Of a stretch of 64,000 bases of DNA, positions 53,746-63,458 are shown piece by piece. The number at the start of each line of letters is the position of its first letter. Position 1 is the stretch's first letter. Under the pieces are notes generated by a model. That model saw only the letters and a program-made list of their open reading frames with translations, made no database searches and was not told where the DNA came from. Source of the stretch: Gracilimonas sp965227215 (GTDB lineage: Bacteria; Bacteroidota; Rhodothermia; Balneolales; Balneolaceae); the NCBI GenBank assembly GCA_965227215.1, contig OZ245729.1, positions 620,001 through 684,000 of the forward strand, in the 5' to 3' direction. Position numbers and translations under genes: made by a program.

Positions 53746-54999
53746 CTACAGTAACATGGAAAGCGGGTTTTCCAGCAGGTTCTTCACTGTATTCAGGAAT
53801 TCAGCTGCTTTGGCTCCGTCCACAATTCGGTGATCGCTTGAAAGTGTCACCTTCATTCGCTTACCGGGAACCACTTCTCCGTTTTCAACCACAGGCACGT
53901 CTCGAATAGCACCCACGGCCAAAATACATGCATTTGGCGGGTTGATGATGGCCGTGAATTCCTCAATGCCAAACATCCCCAGGTTACTGATGGTGAAGGT
54001 ACTGCCTTCCATCTGTTCCGGCTGAAGTTTACGGTCGCGTGCAAGTCCGGCCAGTTCTTTGGTTTCTGATGAAATCTGAGCCAGACCTTTCTGGTCGGTA
54101 TGCCGGATAACAGGAGTCATCAATCCTTCATCAATAGCGACAGCAACCGCTACATGTACATCTCCGTGCTCTTTGATTACATCGCCATGCCAGGAGCTGT
54201 TTACCGCCTGGTGACGCGTAAGAGCAATGGCACAAGCCTTCACTACAATATCATTAAAGCTGATTTTCACATCATTAGCTTCATTCACCGACTTGCGTGC
54301 TGCAATTGCCGCCTTCATATCAATGTCGATAGTCTCGTAAAAATGCGGACTGCTGAATTTACTCTCTGACAAGCGGCGGGCAATGGTTTTTCTCATTTGA
54401 GAAACCTTCACTTCCCGGCTTTCCAGACTTTGGAATGATGCTGTTGAAGCGGATGCAGCAGGTTGTGCCGATTCTTTATAGTTCTCTATATCGGCCTTGA
54501 TAATTCTACCACCGGGGCCGGAACCGTCCACTCTGCCTAAATCAATACCTCTGTCTTCAGCCATATTTCGGGCTAAAGGAGATGCTTTAATTCGTCCATT
54601 GTCGGAAGTAGAGTCTGTTGACGACTCCGATTTAGGCGAAGTCAACCCGGAAGAATTTTCGGTTGCCGTTTCCTCTTTGTCCGCAGAAGCTGATTCTTTT
54701 ACTTCATCTTTTGAAGAAGAGTCGCTGCCTGCACTATCGAGAATATCTGAAATATCTTCCCCTTCTTCTCCCAAAACAGCCATTAAACCACCCAATGGTA
54801 CGGCATCGCCTTCATCTACCAAAATTTTGAGGACAGTGCCGTCATCAAAGGCTTCCACTTCCATAGTGGCTTTGTCGGTTTCAACTTCCGCAATAATATC
54901 GCCGGCTGCAACCTTATCACCTTCGCTTACATTCCACGACGCGATCACCCCTTCTTCCATGGTATCGCTGAGCTTCGGCATTTCAATCTTAATCGCCAT
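53746..54999 (-). CDS. pdhC: Pyruvate dehydrogenase complex E2, dihydrolipoamide acetyltransferase
   Basis: A 417-residue E2. It has one N-terminal lipoyl domain with Lys43 in ETDKATME, then an acidic Ser-rich linker (about 85-135), the peripheral subunit-binding domain (IKASPLARNMAEDRGIDLGRVDGSGPGGRI) and the catalytic core ending in SDHRIVDGA (His390, Asp394). It transfers the acetyl group from lipoamide to CoA. E1beta and E1alpha precede it, so pyruvate and not another 2-oxoacid is the likely substrate, though a branched-chain enzyme is possible. The E3 gene is not in the window. Confidence 0.92.
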   Translation of the reverse strand: MAIKIEMPKLSDTMEEGVIASWNVSEGDKVAAGDIIAEVETDKATMEVEAFDDGTVLKILVDEGDAVPLGGLMAVLGEEGEDISDILDSAGSDSSSKDEVKESASADKEETATENSSGLTSPKSESSTDSTSDNGRIKASPLARNMAEDRGIDLGRVDGSGPGGRIIKADIENYKESAQPAASASTASFQSLESREVKVSQMRKTIARRLSESKFSSPHFYETIDIDMKAAIAARKSVNEANDVKISFNDIVVKACAIALTRHQAVNSSWHGDVIKEHGDVHVAVAVAIDEGLMTPVIRHTDQKGLAQISSETKELAGLARDRKLQPEQMEGSTFTISNLGMFGIEEFTAIINPPNACILAVGAIRDVPVVENGEVVPGKRMKVTLSSDHRIVDGAKAAEFLNTVKNLLENPLSMLL

Positions 55000-55139
55000 A
55001 ATTCTTCTAATCTAAACTGTTGAGTAAGTTGTTTCTAATTTATTACTTCCGCCAATGTAACGGGTGTTTCAGTGAAAAGGCAAAACTGAAAGGTGAAAAT
55101 GTATGATAATAACTTTTCACCTTTGCCTTTTCACATTTA

Positions 55140-56123
55140 CTAATTCCTGTATGTAACCTGATTGATTGCTTCAATCACTTGCTTTGCATCCGGCAGCCAT
55201 GCATCAAACAATGGCTTGGAGAATGGAGCGTTTACATCCGGTAAAGTCACACGTTGAACCGGAGCATCTAAGTAATCAAATGCTTCGCGTTGAATCAAGA
55301 ACCCGATTTCAGCTGCAAACCCGGCAAACGGATGAGCTTCATCCACCACCACACATCGGTTTGTTTTCTTAATGGATTCAATAATCAATGGCAGGTCGAG
55401 GGGTTTAACCGTACGCGGATCGATGATCTCTACCTCTACTCCGTCTTTTTCGAGCTGTGCGGCAGCTTGTTTCGCTACGTGGTACATCTTTCCGTGAGCA
55501 ACAACCGTCACATCGCTTCCTTCACGCTTAATTTTACCTTTTCCAATCGGTATAATGTAATCTTCTTCGTCTGATACTTCTCCTTTCATTCCGTACATCT
55601 GCTCCGATTCCATGAACAACACCGGGTTGTCATCACGGATGGCAGACTTAAGCAGCCCTTTCGCATCATCGGGCTCGGAGGTGTAAATAACTTTCAATCC
55701 CGGAAAGTGGGCATACATGGAATCGTATGCCACAGAGTGTGTGGCTCCTAACTGACCTGCAGACGCATTAGGGCCACGAAATACGATAGGCATATCAATT
55801 TGCCCTCCCGTCATATACCCGGCCTTGGATGCGTGGTTTATAATCTGATCAGCAGCAAGTACCGCAAAATTAAAGGTCATGAACTCCACAATAGGACGAA
55901 GACCATTCATAGCCGCACCTACTCCAATTCCGGCAAAACCAAGCTCTGAAATAGGAGTATCGATAACCCTTTTGTATCCGTATTTATCTAGGAGTCCTTC
56001 GGTAGCTTTGTAGGCTCCATTGTATTCGGCAACTTCCTCACCCATAATGAAGACTTTCTCTTCACGGGCCATTTCCTCGTCAATTGCCTTATTTATCGCT
56101 TCTCTAAATTGTAATTCAGCCAT
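55140..56123 (-). CDS. pdhB: Pyruvate dehydrogenase E1 component, beta subunit
   Basis: A 327-residue beta subunit of the heterotetrameric E1. It shows the usual start (LQFREAINKAIDEEMAREEKVFIMGEEVAEYNGAYKATEGL), the core NHASKAGYMTGGQ and GPNASAGQLGATHS, and the C-terminal IDPRTVKPLDLPLIIESIKKTNRCVVVDEAHPFAGFAAEI. With the alpha subunit it binds thiamine diphosphate and decarboxylates pyruvate, passing acetyl to the E2 lipoyl group. It is 24 bases from the alpha gene and 140 bases from E2. Confidence 0.95.
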   Translation of the reverse strand: MAELQFREAINKAIDEEMAREEKVFIMGEEVAEYNGAYKATEGLLDKYGYKRVIDTPISELGFAGIGVGAAMNGLRPIVEFMTFNFAVLAADQIINHASKAGYMTGGQIDMPIVFRGPNASAGQLGATHSVAYDSMYAHFPGLKVIYTSEPDDAKGLLKSAIRDDNPVLFMESEQMYGMKGEVSDEEDYIIPIGKGKIKREGSDVTVVAHGKMYHVAKQAAAQLEKDGVEVEIIDPRTVKPLDLPLIIESIKKTNRCVVVDEAHPFAGFAAEIGFLIQREAFDYLDAPVQRVTLPDVNAPFSKPLFDAWLPDAKQVIEAINQVTYRN

Positions 56124-56147
56124 TACTTTATGTAGTCAGTTTTAAAA

Positions 56148-57248
56148 TTATTTATGGAAATAAGGATTGTCTTCAGCAAACATGTCATCATAGAGCTCAG
56201 ACTCTTCAGGGAAGTCGGCATTGTCCGCAAAATCGACTGCTTCCAATACTTCATCTTCCACCTTGTCCTCTATTTCCTGAATTTCGTCATCGCTCAGAAT
56301 TTTCTCGTCCTTGAGATAGGTCTTCAGACGCTCAATGGGATCTACTTTTTGATATTCTTCCAGTTCCTCTTTGGTTCGGTACTTCTGAGGATCCGACATG
56401 GAATGACCTCGATAGCGGTACGTTCTGATTTCGAGGAAATAAGGCTCTGATGTCTCACGTACTTCTTCAGCTACTTCTTTCATGGTTTCATACACAGAAA
56501 ATACATCCATGCCGTTCACCACTTTGGCTTTCATGCCGTAAGCTTTAGCGCGATCTACAATTTCCGTAACCGTATGGCGACGAGCAGCAGTACCCATGGA
56601 GTACCCGTTGTTCTCTACCGCAAAAATAGCCGGCAGTTTCCACAGGTTGGCAATATTAAAGGTCTCGTGAAGCGCTCCTTGATCTACAGCACCGTCTCCG
56701 AAGAAAGTAGCTGAAATACGCCCGTTCTGGTTGTACTTGTTAGCGAAAGCAAGTCCGCCACCGATAGGGATATGTCCACCTACAATACCATAGCCTCCCC
56801 AGAAGTGATTTTCTGTTTTGGCAAAGTGCATGGATCCACCTTTACCTTTGGAGCACCCTGCCGCCTTACCAAACAATTCAGCCATTCCTTCTTTTGCGGT
56901 GATGCCCCGGCAAAGTCCCCAGCCGTGGTCACGATAGGCTGTAATAATATCGTCGTCATCATTCAAGGCATATACGGTTCCGGTAGCAATGGCTTCCTGC
57001 CCAATATAAAGGTGGAGGAACCCACCGAATTTCCCTTTCTGATACTGTTGCATGGCTCGTTCTTCAAATCGTCGTTGAAGATACATTTGCTCATACATGG
57101 CTTTGAGGTTGTCTTCACTCAAGCCTAAGGATTTATGTTTCTTTTTGGTTGGTGATGGCAGATCTACGCCTTTTTGTACAGCGCCGTCTTTTTCATCTCC
57201 AATCCCCCGGGGGGCAAAATTTACTTCGTCTGTTTTCTTCTTAGCCAT
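56148..57248 (-). CDS. pdhA: Pyruvate dehydrogenase E1 component, alpha subunit
   Basis: The alpha subunit of E1, 366 residues from ATG 57248 (MAKKKTDEVNFAPRG); a further ATG at 57278 adds ten residues. The thiamine-diphosphate motif runs from GDGAVDQGALHETFNIANLWKLPAIFAVENN, and the region HFWGGYGIVGGHIPIGGGLAFA and the YRYRGHSMSDPQKYR phosphorylation-loop region are typical. The N-terminal 45 residues are basic and probably disordered. It is the first gene of the PDH unit, whose promoter lies in the gap before alaS. Confidence 0.95.
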   Translation of the reverse strand: MAKKKTDEVNFAPRGIGDEKDGAVQKGVDLPSPTKKKHKSLGLSEDNLKAMYEQMYLQRRFEERAMQQYQKGKFGGFLHLYIGQEAIATGTVYALNDDDDIITAYRDHGWGLCRGITAKEGMAELFGKAAGCSKGKGGSMHFAKTENHFWGGYGIVGGHIPIGGGLAFANKYNQNGRISATFFGDGAVDQGALHETFNIANLWKLPAIFAVENNGYSMGTAARRHTVTEIVDRAKAYGMKAKVVNGMDVFSVYETMKEVAEEVRETSEPYFLEIRTYRYRGHSMSDPQKYRTKEELEEYQKVDPIERLKTYLKDEKILSDDEIQEIEDKVEDEVLEAVDFADNADFPEESELYDDMFAEDNPYFHK

Positions 57249-57278
57249 AATATGTTTTAGTGATAACAGGTTCTTCAA

Positions 57279-57514
57279 AAGACTGGAAATATATCCAATT
57301 TTTGTGAAGATTTCGTGATTTGATTACCATCTTTACAATCGCTTACCAATGACTGGTAAATAGTTTGTCATATCGAGTGCTTTTACTCTTCGAAATAGTT
57401 CAAGCCTCTCGCTTGGACTATTTATACCGCCGAACAGCTATATCTAACAACTCCCAAGCGTGAAGTTTGTGCTATTGCTTGGGATGACAAGCTGTTGGGT
57501 TGTTATAAACTCTA
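57279..57514. other. Gap between pdhA and alaS with two imperfect hairpins
   Basis: AAATAGTTCAAGC (57393-57405) pairs with GCTTGGACTATTT (57411-57423), one mismatch. A weaker pair CCCAAGC/GCTTGGG lies at about 57453-57482. The first can terminate alaS transcription. No gene is seen. Confidence 0.5.
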
Positions 57515-60184
57515 CTACTGAATTGATTCAGTGATTATTTCATTCACTTTTTCTAAAGCTTCACCCAGTTTCTCCGGCTGGCGTCCTCCGGCTGTTGCCA
57601 GGTTTGGCTGGCCGCCTCCGCCTCCGCCAACGAGTCTTCCAAGCTGCCCTACAATAGCTCCTGCTTTGAGTCCTTTCTCCTTTATAAGATCTTCGGAAAG
57701 AGCTACCATCAGGTACACCTTGCCTTCTTCCTCATCTTTAGAGCCTAATACAATAGCGGTGTTATTCTTTGTTTTCTGCAGACCGTCATATCCAAGTTGC
57801 TTGAGTACATCCATATCAGCTCCGGCAATTTCTCCTTTTACCAGTTTGATATCTGAGTCCAGTGAACCGGCATTTTGGATCAGTTCATCCAGCTTTGCAC
57901 CGGTATTCTGCAGCTGCACTTGTTCAAGTTCTTTCTCCAGCGATTTCTTTTCCTCGATCAGCTTCATCACATCGGCAGCCAGGTCCTGGGTTTGACCAAT
58001 CGCACCTTTCACCTGCTTCAGCAGGCGCTTTTCATCGCGAAGTATTTTATCTGCCTGTATTCCACAAACGGCTTCAATTCGGCGGATTCCTGCTGCCACC
58101 GATGTTTCCTGAGTAAAGCGGAAGTATCCGATTTCCCCGGTCGCGCCCACATGTGTTCCTCCGCAAAGCTCAACCGAATAATTTTCATCAAAGGTGATTA
58201 CACGAACCGTATCGCCGTATTTCTCACCAAATAACATCATCGCACCGCGGTCTTTGGCTTCTTCAATCGGCACGTTACGTTCTTCCTGCAAGGGGATGTT
58301 TTCCTGAATTTTTTCATTCACCAGCTGCTCAACTTCATCCAGCTGTTCGTCGGTCATCGCCTCGAAATGGGAGAAGTCGAAACGGAGGTGATTCTCATCC
58401 ACCAAAGAACCCTTCTGAGTTACATGATCTCCTAAAATTCCGCGAAGCGCAGCATGCACAAGGTGTGTTGCGGAGTGATGTTTCTGAATTTCAATTCTCC
58501 GATCCAGATCTATACTTGCTTTCCAGGTTCCGCTTAGGTTTTCAGGAAGCTTATCTACGTAATGAATAAACTGTCCGTTCGACTTCTGAACATCCAGCAC
58601 TTTGAGGTATTCATCGCCATTGGTTATGAGTCCGGTATCCGCAACCTGTCCACCACTCTCCGCATAGAAAGGAGTTTTATTTAACTGAATAGCAAAGCGA
58701 TCGCCCTCTTTTCGATAGGCAATGATTTTTACTTCAGCCTCAGCGTCATCATAGCCTACAAACTCAAAGTCATCGGTATCCTCAACCACATTCCATGATT
58801 TGGAATCTGACTGATCCACCAAAAACTTACCGGCAGCACGAGCTCGTTCTTTCTGCTCTTGCATGTGCTTGTTGAAGCCTTCTACATCTACTTCAACGCC
58901 TCGTTCACGAGCCATCAATTCGGTCAAATCAATAGGGAAACCGTAGGTATCGTGCAGTTTAAAGGCATCCTCACCGGACAGCTTATCTTTGCCCTCTACC
59001 ATTTCATTAAACAGTTCGATGCCCTGTCCCAATGTTTTCAGAAAGCTCTTTTCTTCTGAGCGAATTACGTTGACGATGTACTCTTTTTGAGCCGGGATCT
59101 CCGGAAACACATCTTTGAATTGATCCGCCAGTACATCCACTAACTTATAGAAAAACGGTTCTTTGAAATCCAGCACATCCCAACCATATCGGATAGCACG
59201 ACGCAGAATCCGGCGAATTACATATCCCCGTCCATCATTACCCGGGGAGGCACCATCGGCAATAGAAAAGGTAACCGCACGAATATGATCGGCAATTACA
59301 CGCATGGCAATATCCTTGTCCTCGTCGTTGCCATATTTCAAACCGGCCATTTCAGCAATTTCATTGATTACAGGCGTGAACACATCGGTGTCGTAGTTGG
59401 AAGTCTTGCCCTGCAAAACGGCACAAATTCGCTCAAAACCCATTCCGGTATCTACGTGTTGTGCGGGAAGTTTTTCTAGTGAGGCATCCGGTTTTCGGTT
59501 GAACTGAATAAATACCAGGTTCCAGATTTCCATTACTCTTGGGTCGTCCATATTCACCAAATCGGCGCCGGGTTGTTTCTTGCGGTCTTCATCAGGACGA
59601 AGATCAACATGCACTTCAGAACAAGGTCCGCACGGACCGGTTTCCCCCATTTCCCAGAAGTTATCTTTCTTTCCAAACTTCAGGATGTGATCATGATCTA
59701 TGCTGGTCTCACTTTTCCAAAGTTCAATGGCTTCCTCATCCACCGGGAGACCGTCTTCTTCGTCACCTCCAAATACGGTAGCATACAGGCGGTCGGGTTC
59801 CAGTCCCCACTCATCTACAAGAAGCTCCCATGCCCAGCCAATAGCTTCCTTCTTGAAATAATCGCCAAACGACCAGTTCCCCAACATCTCAAAGAGCGTG
59901 TGGTGGTAGGTATCGTGACCTACTTCTTCCAAGTCGTTATGCTTGCCACTCACACGGATACATTTTTGGGTATCGGCCGCCCTGTTCCAGGTTTTTCCGT
60001 CATACTTAAGGGCTTCTTCTTCCCCAAGAAAAATGGCTTTAAACTGGTTCATCCCCGCATTGGTAAACAACAGGGTTGGATCATTTTTAGGAACAACAGG
60101 AGCACTATCCACGATAGCGTGATTCTTTTCAGCAAAGAAATCGAAAAATTCCTGACGAATCTGGGCAGAAGTCTTGTGCGACAT
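57515..60184 (-). CDS. alaS: Alanyl-tRNA synthetase
   Basis: An 889-residue class II synthetase that attaches Ala to tRNA-Ala. The catalytic domain starts TSAQIRQEFFDFFAEKNHAIVDSAPVVPKNDPTLLFTNAGMNQFK. The editing domain has the zinc motif HHSATH with CGGTH further on, and the C-terminal coiled coil and DHHA1 domain end in GGGGGGQPNLATAGG. The length is normal. It stands alone on the minus strand, divergent from the DUF502 gene, with 232 bases between. Confidence 0.97.
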   Translation of the reverse strand: MSHKTSAQIRQEFFDFFAEKNHAIVDSAPVVPKNDPTLLFTNAGMNQFKAIFLGEEEALKYDGKTWNRAADTQKCIRVSGKHNDLEEVGHDTYHHTLFEMLGNWSFGDYFKKEAIGWAWELLVDEWGLEPDRLYATVFGGDEEDGLPVDEEAIELWKSETSIDHDHILKFGKKDNFWEMGETGPCGPCSEVHVDLRPDEDRKKQPGADLVNMDDPRVMEIWNLVFIQFNRKPDASLEKLPAQHVDTGMGFERICAVLQGKTSNYDTDVFTPVINEIAEMAGLKYGNDEDKDIAMRVIADHIRAVTFSIADGASPGNDGRGYVIRRILRRAIRYGWDVLDFKEPFFYKLVDVLADQFKDVFPEIPAQKEYIVNVIRSEEKSFLKTLGQGIELFNEMVEGKDKLSGEDAFKLHDTYGFPIDLTELMARERGVEVDVEGFNKHMQEQKERARAAGKFLVDQSDSKSWNVVEDTDDFEFVGYDDAEAEVKIIAYRKEGDRFAIQLNKTPFYAESGGQVADTGLITNGDEYLKVLDVQKSNGQFIHYVDKLPENLSGTWKASIDLDRRIEIQKHHSATHLVHAALRGILGDHVTQKGSLVDENHLRFDFSHFEAMTDEQLDEVEQLVNEKIQENIPLQEERNVPIEEAKDRGAMMLFGEKYGDTVRVITFDENYSVELCGGTHVGATGEIGYFRFTQETSVAAGIRRIEAVCGIQADKILRDEKRLLKQVKGAIGQTQDLAADVMKLIEEKKSLEKELEQVQLQNTGAKLDELIQNAGSLDSDIKLVKGEIAGADMDVLKQLGYDGLQKTKNNTAIVLGSKDEEEGKVYLMVALSEDLIKEKGLKAGAIVGQLGRLVGGGGGGQPNLATAGGRQPEKLGEALEKVNEIITESIQ

Positions 60185-60416
60185 TAATTTTGATGTGTGA
60201 GTGTTGAGTTTTACAGAACCCTGAAGATAGGAAAAATATGATTTGAACTCATGTTTGGTTTGATATCCGTATTCATTATTCGTTCGTTCAATTCATCACA
60301 GATCAAAACTTCAGCGTAGAATATGGAGTGTTCTATAATCAATGTTCTTTCCCCGGTCTGCACATCTTTCACGATTTACCGTTAGATTCTGAAAAAGCTA
60401 ACATCATCTACCGATT

Positions 60417-60989
60417 ATGAAAACGATCCTGAACTACTTCTTTCGTGGAATGCTGGTCATTTTACCCGTTACCGCAACTGTTTATTTAGTCTATGCAACT
60501 CTGGTCTGGATAAATGACATTTTCAATAACCTGTTCTACAGTTGGTTTGATCTGGAAATACCGGGACTTGGGATTGTTACCGGTTTCATCGCCATTACCC
60601 TGATCGGTTTTGTGCTTACGCAAACGTTTGTGAAGCCCATCCTTCACCTGTTCGAAAAGCTGGTCACAAAAACTCCCTTCGTCAATATTGTCTACAACTC
60701 ACTAAAAGACCTCACGGAAGCTTTCGTTGGTGATAAAAAGAAATTCACCAAACCGGTAAGTGTGGAATTCAGTGAACCGGTTGGAATGAAACGATTTGGA
60801 TTCATCACCGAAGAATCCCTAAACCATTTTGGACTGGAAGACGAAGTAGCTGTGTACTGTCCCCACTCTTATAATTTTTCCGGGAACCTGTATATCGTTC
60901 CTAAGGATAAGGTGACCCCAATTAAAGCTGACCCAACTAACTTTATGCGGTTTATCGTTTCAGGCGGGGTGACGAAGATTCATTCTTAG
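60417..60989 (+). CDS. DUF502 membrane protein
   Basis: A 190-residue inner-membrane protein of the DUF502 family. Two hydrophobic segments lie in the first 75 residues (GMLVILPVTATVYLVYATLVW and GLGIVTGFIAITLIGFVLTQTFV), followed by a cytoplasmic domain with KTPFVNIVYNSLKDLTEAF and the end FIVSGGV. The family is widespread but its function is not known; some members are linked with envelope homeostasis or trafficking. It converges on the ferredoxin-NADP reductase gene. Confidence 0.88.
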   Translation: MKTILNYFFRGMLVILPVTATVYLVYATLVWINDIFNNLFYSWFDLEIPGLGIVTGFIAITLIGFVLTQTFVKPILHLFEKLVTKTPFVNIVYNSLKDLTEAFVGDKKKFTKPVSVEFSEPVGMKRFGFITEESLNHFGLEDEVAVYCPHSYNFSGNLYIVPKDKVTPIKADPTNFMRFIVSGGVTKIHS

Positions 60990-61028
60990 ACGACTTAGGC
61001 ATGAAGGATTCTGAATTAAGTACCGGAA

Positions 61029-61952
61029 TTAATAAACTTCTTCGAAGGTGCGATCACCGGGCTTAACGTTCCGCTTCATTTCGTCCCAGTCCCATTCGGC
61101 CGGATCCATATCGGCGTAATCGCCCTTTAGCACCAGGTAATCTTTAAATCCTTTCTTGGCCAGCATCTTATAGATACCTGCTTCCATGCCTTTAATTCCA
61201 CAAATGTATATCAGCGTGTTTTCTTTGCTCAGAATAGGATCCAGAATCTCTTCTTCGTCTTCAATGGCTGTTTGCACGTAGTATTTTGACCCGTCCGGGC
61301 GACGGTCTTCACGGGATATCTTAGCGATATAATGGAAATTGTCGTTCTCTTTTTCGGCTTCCATAAAGTAATCGGGGTAGATCAGATCGGTTCGGTACGC
61401 TGCACCAAAAACAAGAGCAATTTCGCTCTCCATACCTGCTTCCAGCATTTCCATAATCATACCTCTGAATGGAGCAATACCGGTTCCCGTAGCAAAAAAA
61501 ACGTAATTGTAATTCTCCGGATTTTCTGGAAGTAAGAACCTTTTTCCGGATGGACCGGTTGCTTTCACTTTATCACCGGGCTTTAAATCGGCCAGGTAAT
61601 TTGAACAAATGCCGGTATATAATTTCCCGTCCAGTTCTTCGATAGTCCGCTTTACGGTTGTGGAAACCAGATTGGGTTTACCACCCTCCCCTTTTGTAGG
61701 AGATGAAACCGAATATAAACGGAGCTTATGAGGGCGTCCTTTCTCATTTTCACCGGGAGGTAAAATCCCGATCGACTGCCCGATGCGAACCCTGCCTTCA
61801 AGTTCTGTTCCTGATACATCAAAGGTAACATGTCTCACAAAATTGGGGCTGCTTTCTTTGGTACACACATAGTTTTCAACTACGGTGATCTCGGTAGGTT
61901 CTTTCGGTGAGTAAATGTTTAATTCGACTTCAGGTAGTACGATTTCCGCCAT
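61029..61952 (-). CDS. Ferredoxin-NADP(+) reductase-like flavoprotein
   Basis: A 307-residue FNR-superfamily enzyme of the plant/cyanobacterial type. The FAD site is RLYSVSSPT with ICSNYLADLKPGDKV, and the NADP(H) domain has FATGTGIAPFRGMIMEML, a YRTDLIYPDYF segment, IYICGIKGMEAGI and a C-terminal RTFEEVY aromatic end. It moves electrons between NADPH and ferredoxin or flavodoxin. No ferredoxin gene is adjacent. The outer-membrane gene upstream ends in its own terminator, so this has a separate promoter. Confidence 0.9.
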   Translation of the reverse strand: MAEIVLPEVELNIYSPKEPTEITVVENYVCTKESSPNFVRHVTFDVSGTELEGRVRIGQSIGILPPGENEKGRPHKLRLYSVSSPTKGEGGKPNLVSTTVKRTIEELDGKLYTGICSNYLADLKPGDKVKATGPSGKRFLLPENPENYNYVFFATGTGIAPFRGMIMEMLEAGMESEIALVFGAAYRTDLIYPDYFMEAEKENDNFHYIAKISREDRRPDGSKYYVQTAIEDEEEILDPILSKENTLIYICGIKGMEAGIYKMLAKKGFKDYLVLKGDYADMDPAEWDWDEMKRNVKPGDRTFEEVY

Positions 61953-62003
61953 ATTTCTGTTCTTCAGTAAGAGTAAAAGAGGTTCATTTTGGGTTAAACA
62001 AAA

Positions 62004-62032
62004 AAATCCCGCACCGGTTAAGTGCGGGATTT
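62004..62032 (-). terminator. Intrinsic terminator after the 62 kb outer-membrane gene
   Basis: AAATCCCGCAC (62004-62014) pairs perfectly with GTGCGGGATTT (62022-62032). On the minus strand a T-run follows. It separates the outer-membrane protein gene from the FNR gene. Confidence 0.9.
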
Positions 62033-62053
62033 ATAAAATAGGACATTTTTAGC

Positions 62054-62623
62054 TTAGAAATAAAACGTCAGTCCTGCTGAAATCACATTACCGCTGAATT
62101 CTTTATCGGAAAGATCATCACTTCCGTCCAGGAATAAATAACGGTAATCTAGATTCAATGCTGCTGATTCTGAAAGGGCTACATCGGCGCCAAAACCTAA
62201 ATGGTATCCGATTTTTACCTCAGCATCATCACCGGGATTAACAAAGCCGCCGTCATAATCATAAAAGGTATAATAGGCTCCCAATCCTGCCAATCCGTAA
62301 GGGGCAAAATTCTCAGCCAGTGGGGCAAATACTAACAAAGAACCGGTTACAGGAACCTGACGAACAGTTAGTTCGCTTCCGCCTGTGGTTGTATAGCTTT
62401 GCTCTCCTCTGTATTCAAGAGAGAATTCAGCGCCTACATATTTGCCTTTAGTTCGGGACTGAAGACCGATAAACATGGTTCCGTCTTCGGCATCAGGTGC
62501 TTTGTAGAAACCAACTTTTGGTCCAATTCCGGAGGAGTTTTCAATCAGATACTGCTGAGCCGTAGCTTGAGTTAGCAGCGTTGAAATTATTATTAAAGAA
62601 AAAAGTGATAGTAATTTTTTCAT
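62054..62623 (-). CDS. Small outer-membrane beta-barrel protein
   Basis: A 189-residue protein with signal peptide MKKLLSLFSLIIISTLLTQATAQ, then eight or so amphipathic strands (VGFYKAPDAEDGTMFIGLQSR, FAPYGLAGLGAYYTFYDY, IGYHLGFGADVALSESAALNLDYRYLF) and a terminal Phe (SAGLTFYF). This matches the OmpA/OmpX-like outer-membrane beta-barrel class. No OmpA-type peptidoglycan-binding domain is present. It stands alone with its own terminator. Confidence 0.82.
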   Translation of the reverse strand: MKKLLSLFSLIIISTLLTQATAQQYLIENSSGIGPKVGFYKAPDAEDGTMFIGLQSRTKGKYVGAEFSLEYRGEQSYTTTGGSELTVRQVPVTGSLLVFAPLAENFAPYGLAGLGAYYTFYDYDGGFVNPGDDAEVKIGYHLGFGADVALSESAALNLDYRYLFLDGSDDLSDKEFSGNVISAGLTFYF

Positions 62624-62700
62624 TACAAGGGTTTTGTTTGTTTCTATTCACTACTTGTAAAGAAATTTAAGTAGAAAATGTTCCCTTATAATCGTCTTAC

Positions 62701-63390
62701 TTATTGATTACTAATGCGATAGCGAATTAACTCATCAATAGTAGGTCGTGCTCCACGTTCTTCTGTCAACCTTTCAGCCAGTGTATGGGTAACGCCGATA
62801 TTTCTCATCCTGATCAAATTCTCTTTGGATAACTCTTCCATCGAGTATCCCAAATCCATCATATTACTGGTGAAAAATGCAGTAACATCAGCTCTTCGCA
62901 GATCAAGCAGATCCTGAACAGTCAACTCGTAACCCAACTCGGCCATCATACGGGTAAAGGTGGCACTTACATCGGCATCCTGAAGTTCTACCAGCTGATC
63001 CAGGGTTACATCCGGATAACCCGCATCCCTTATTTGAGAAGTATAGGTTGCGGTAACTCCTTCTGCCCTTAGGGCGATTAGCTCTTCATGGGTAAGGGTT
63101 CCGTAGCCCATTTCCTCCATCCAGGCACCCATTCTGTTAAGCAAATCCTCATCGGGCTGATTAAATTCCTGAACAATGTTATCCAGCGGATTTAAATCAA
63201 TACCGGATGAACTAAATTGTGAGCCGGCATAAAAAGTAAGAGTAGCGATAAAAGCGAAAAGAAGAATATAGTTGGCGATTTTTGAACTCGATTTGCCGCC
63301 GGAAATTGACGAGCTCTCATCAAGATCAAATTGCCCATCCTGCTCCAGATCTTCTAAATCATTTCGGAGATTTTTGAATTTTGTACTCAT
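62701..63390 (-). CDS. Single-pass membrane protein with short helical repeats
   Basis: A 229-residue protein. An acidic N-terminal tail is followed by one membrane segment (YILLFAFIATLTFYAGSQF, about 42-60). After that, three or four repeats of about 35 residues carry the pattern LTHEELIALRAEGVT...LDQLVELQDADVS...VQDLLDLRRADVT...ENLIRMRNIGVT. Similar repeats occur after M56/BlaR1-like peptidases in Bacteroidota, where their role is unknown. Here they stand alone on a small anchor. A partner protein may be bound by the repeats. Confidence 0.75.
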   Translation of the reverse strand: MSTKFKNLRNDLEDLEQDGQFDLDESSSISGGKSSSKIANYILLFAFIATLTFYAGSQFSSSGIDLNPLDNIVQEFNQPDEDLLNRMGAWMEEMGYGTLTHEELIALRAEGVTATYTSQIRDAGYPDVTLDQLVELQDADVSATFTRMMAELGYELTVQDLLDLRRADVTAFFTSNMMDLGYSMEELSKENLIRMRNIGVTHTLAERLTEERGARPTIDELIRYRISNQ

Positions 63391-63458
63391 AGTATTTGCC
63401 CATAATTATTTCGGACTAACCTACGACAAAATTATAAAAAAGATGCACCAAATAGTTA

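Noticed and set aside
54497..55015. 172-codon Ser/Pro-rich plus-strand frame
   Set aside because: It is antisense to the E2 lipoyl and linker region; the composition is a mirror of the acidic linker.
59573..60187. 204-codon plus-strand frame
   Set aside because: It is antisense to the N-terminal catalytic domain of alaS.
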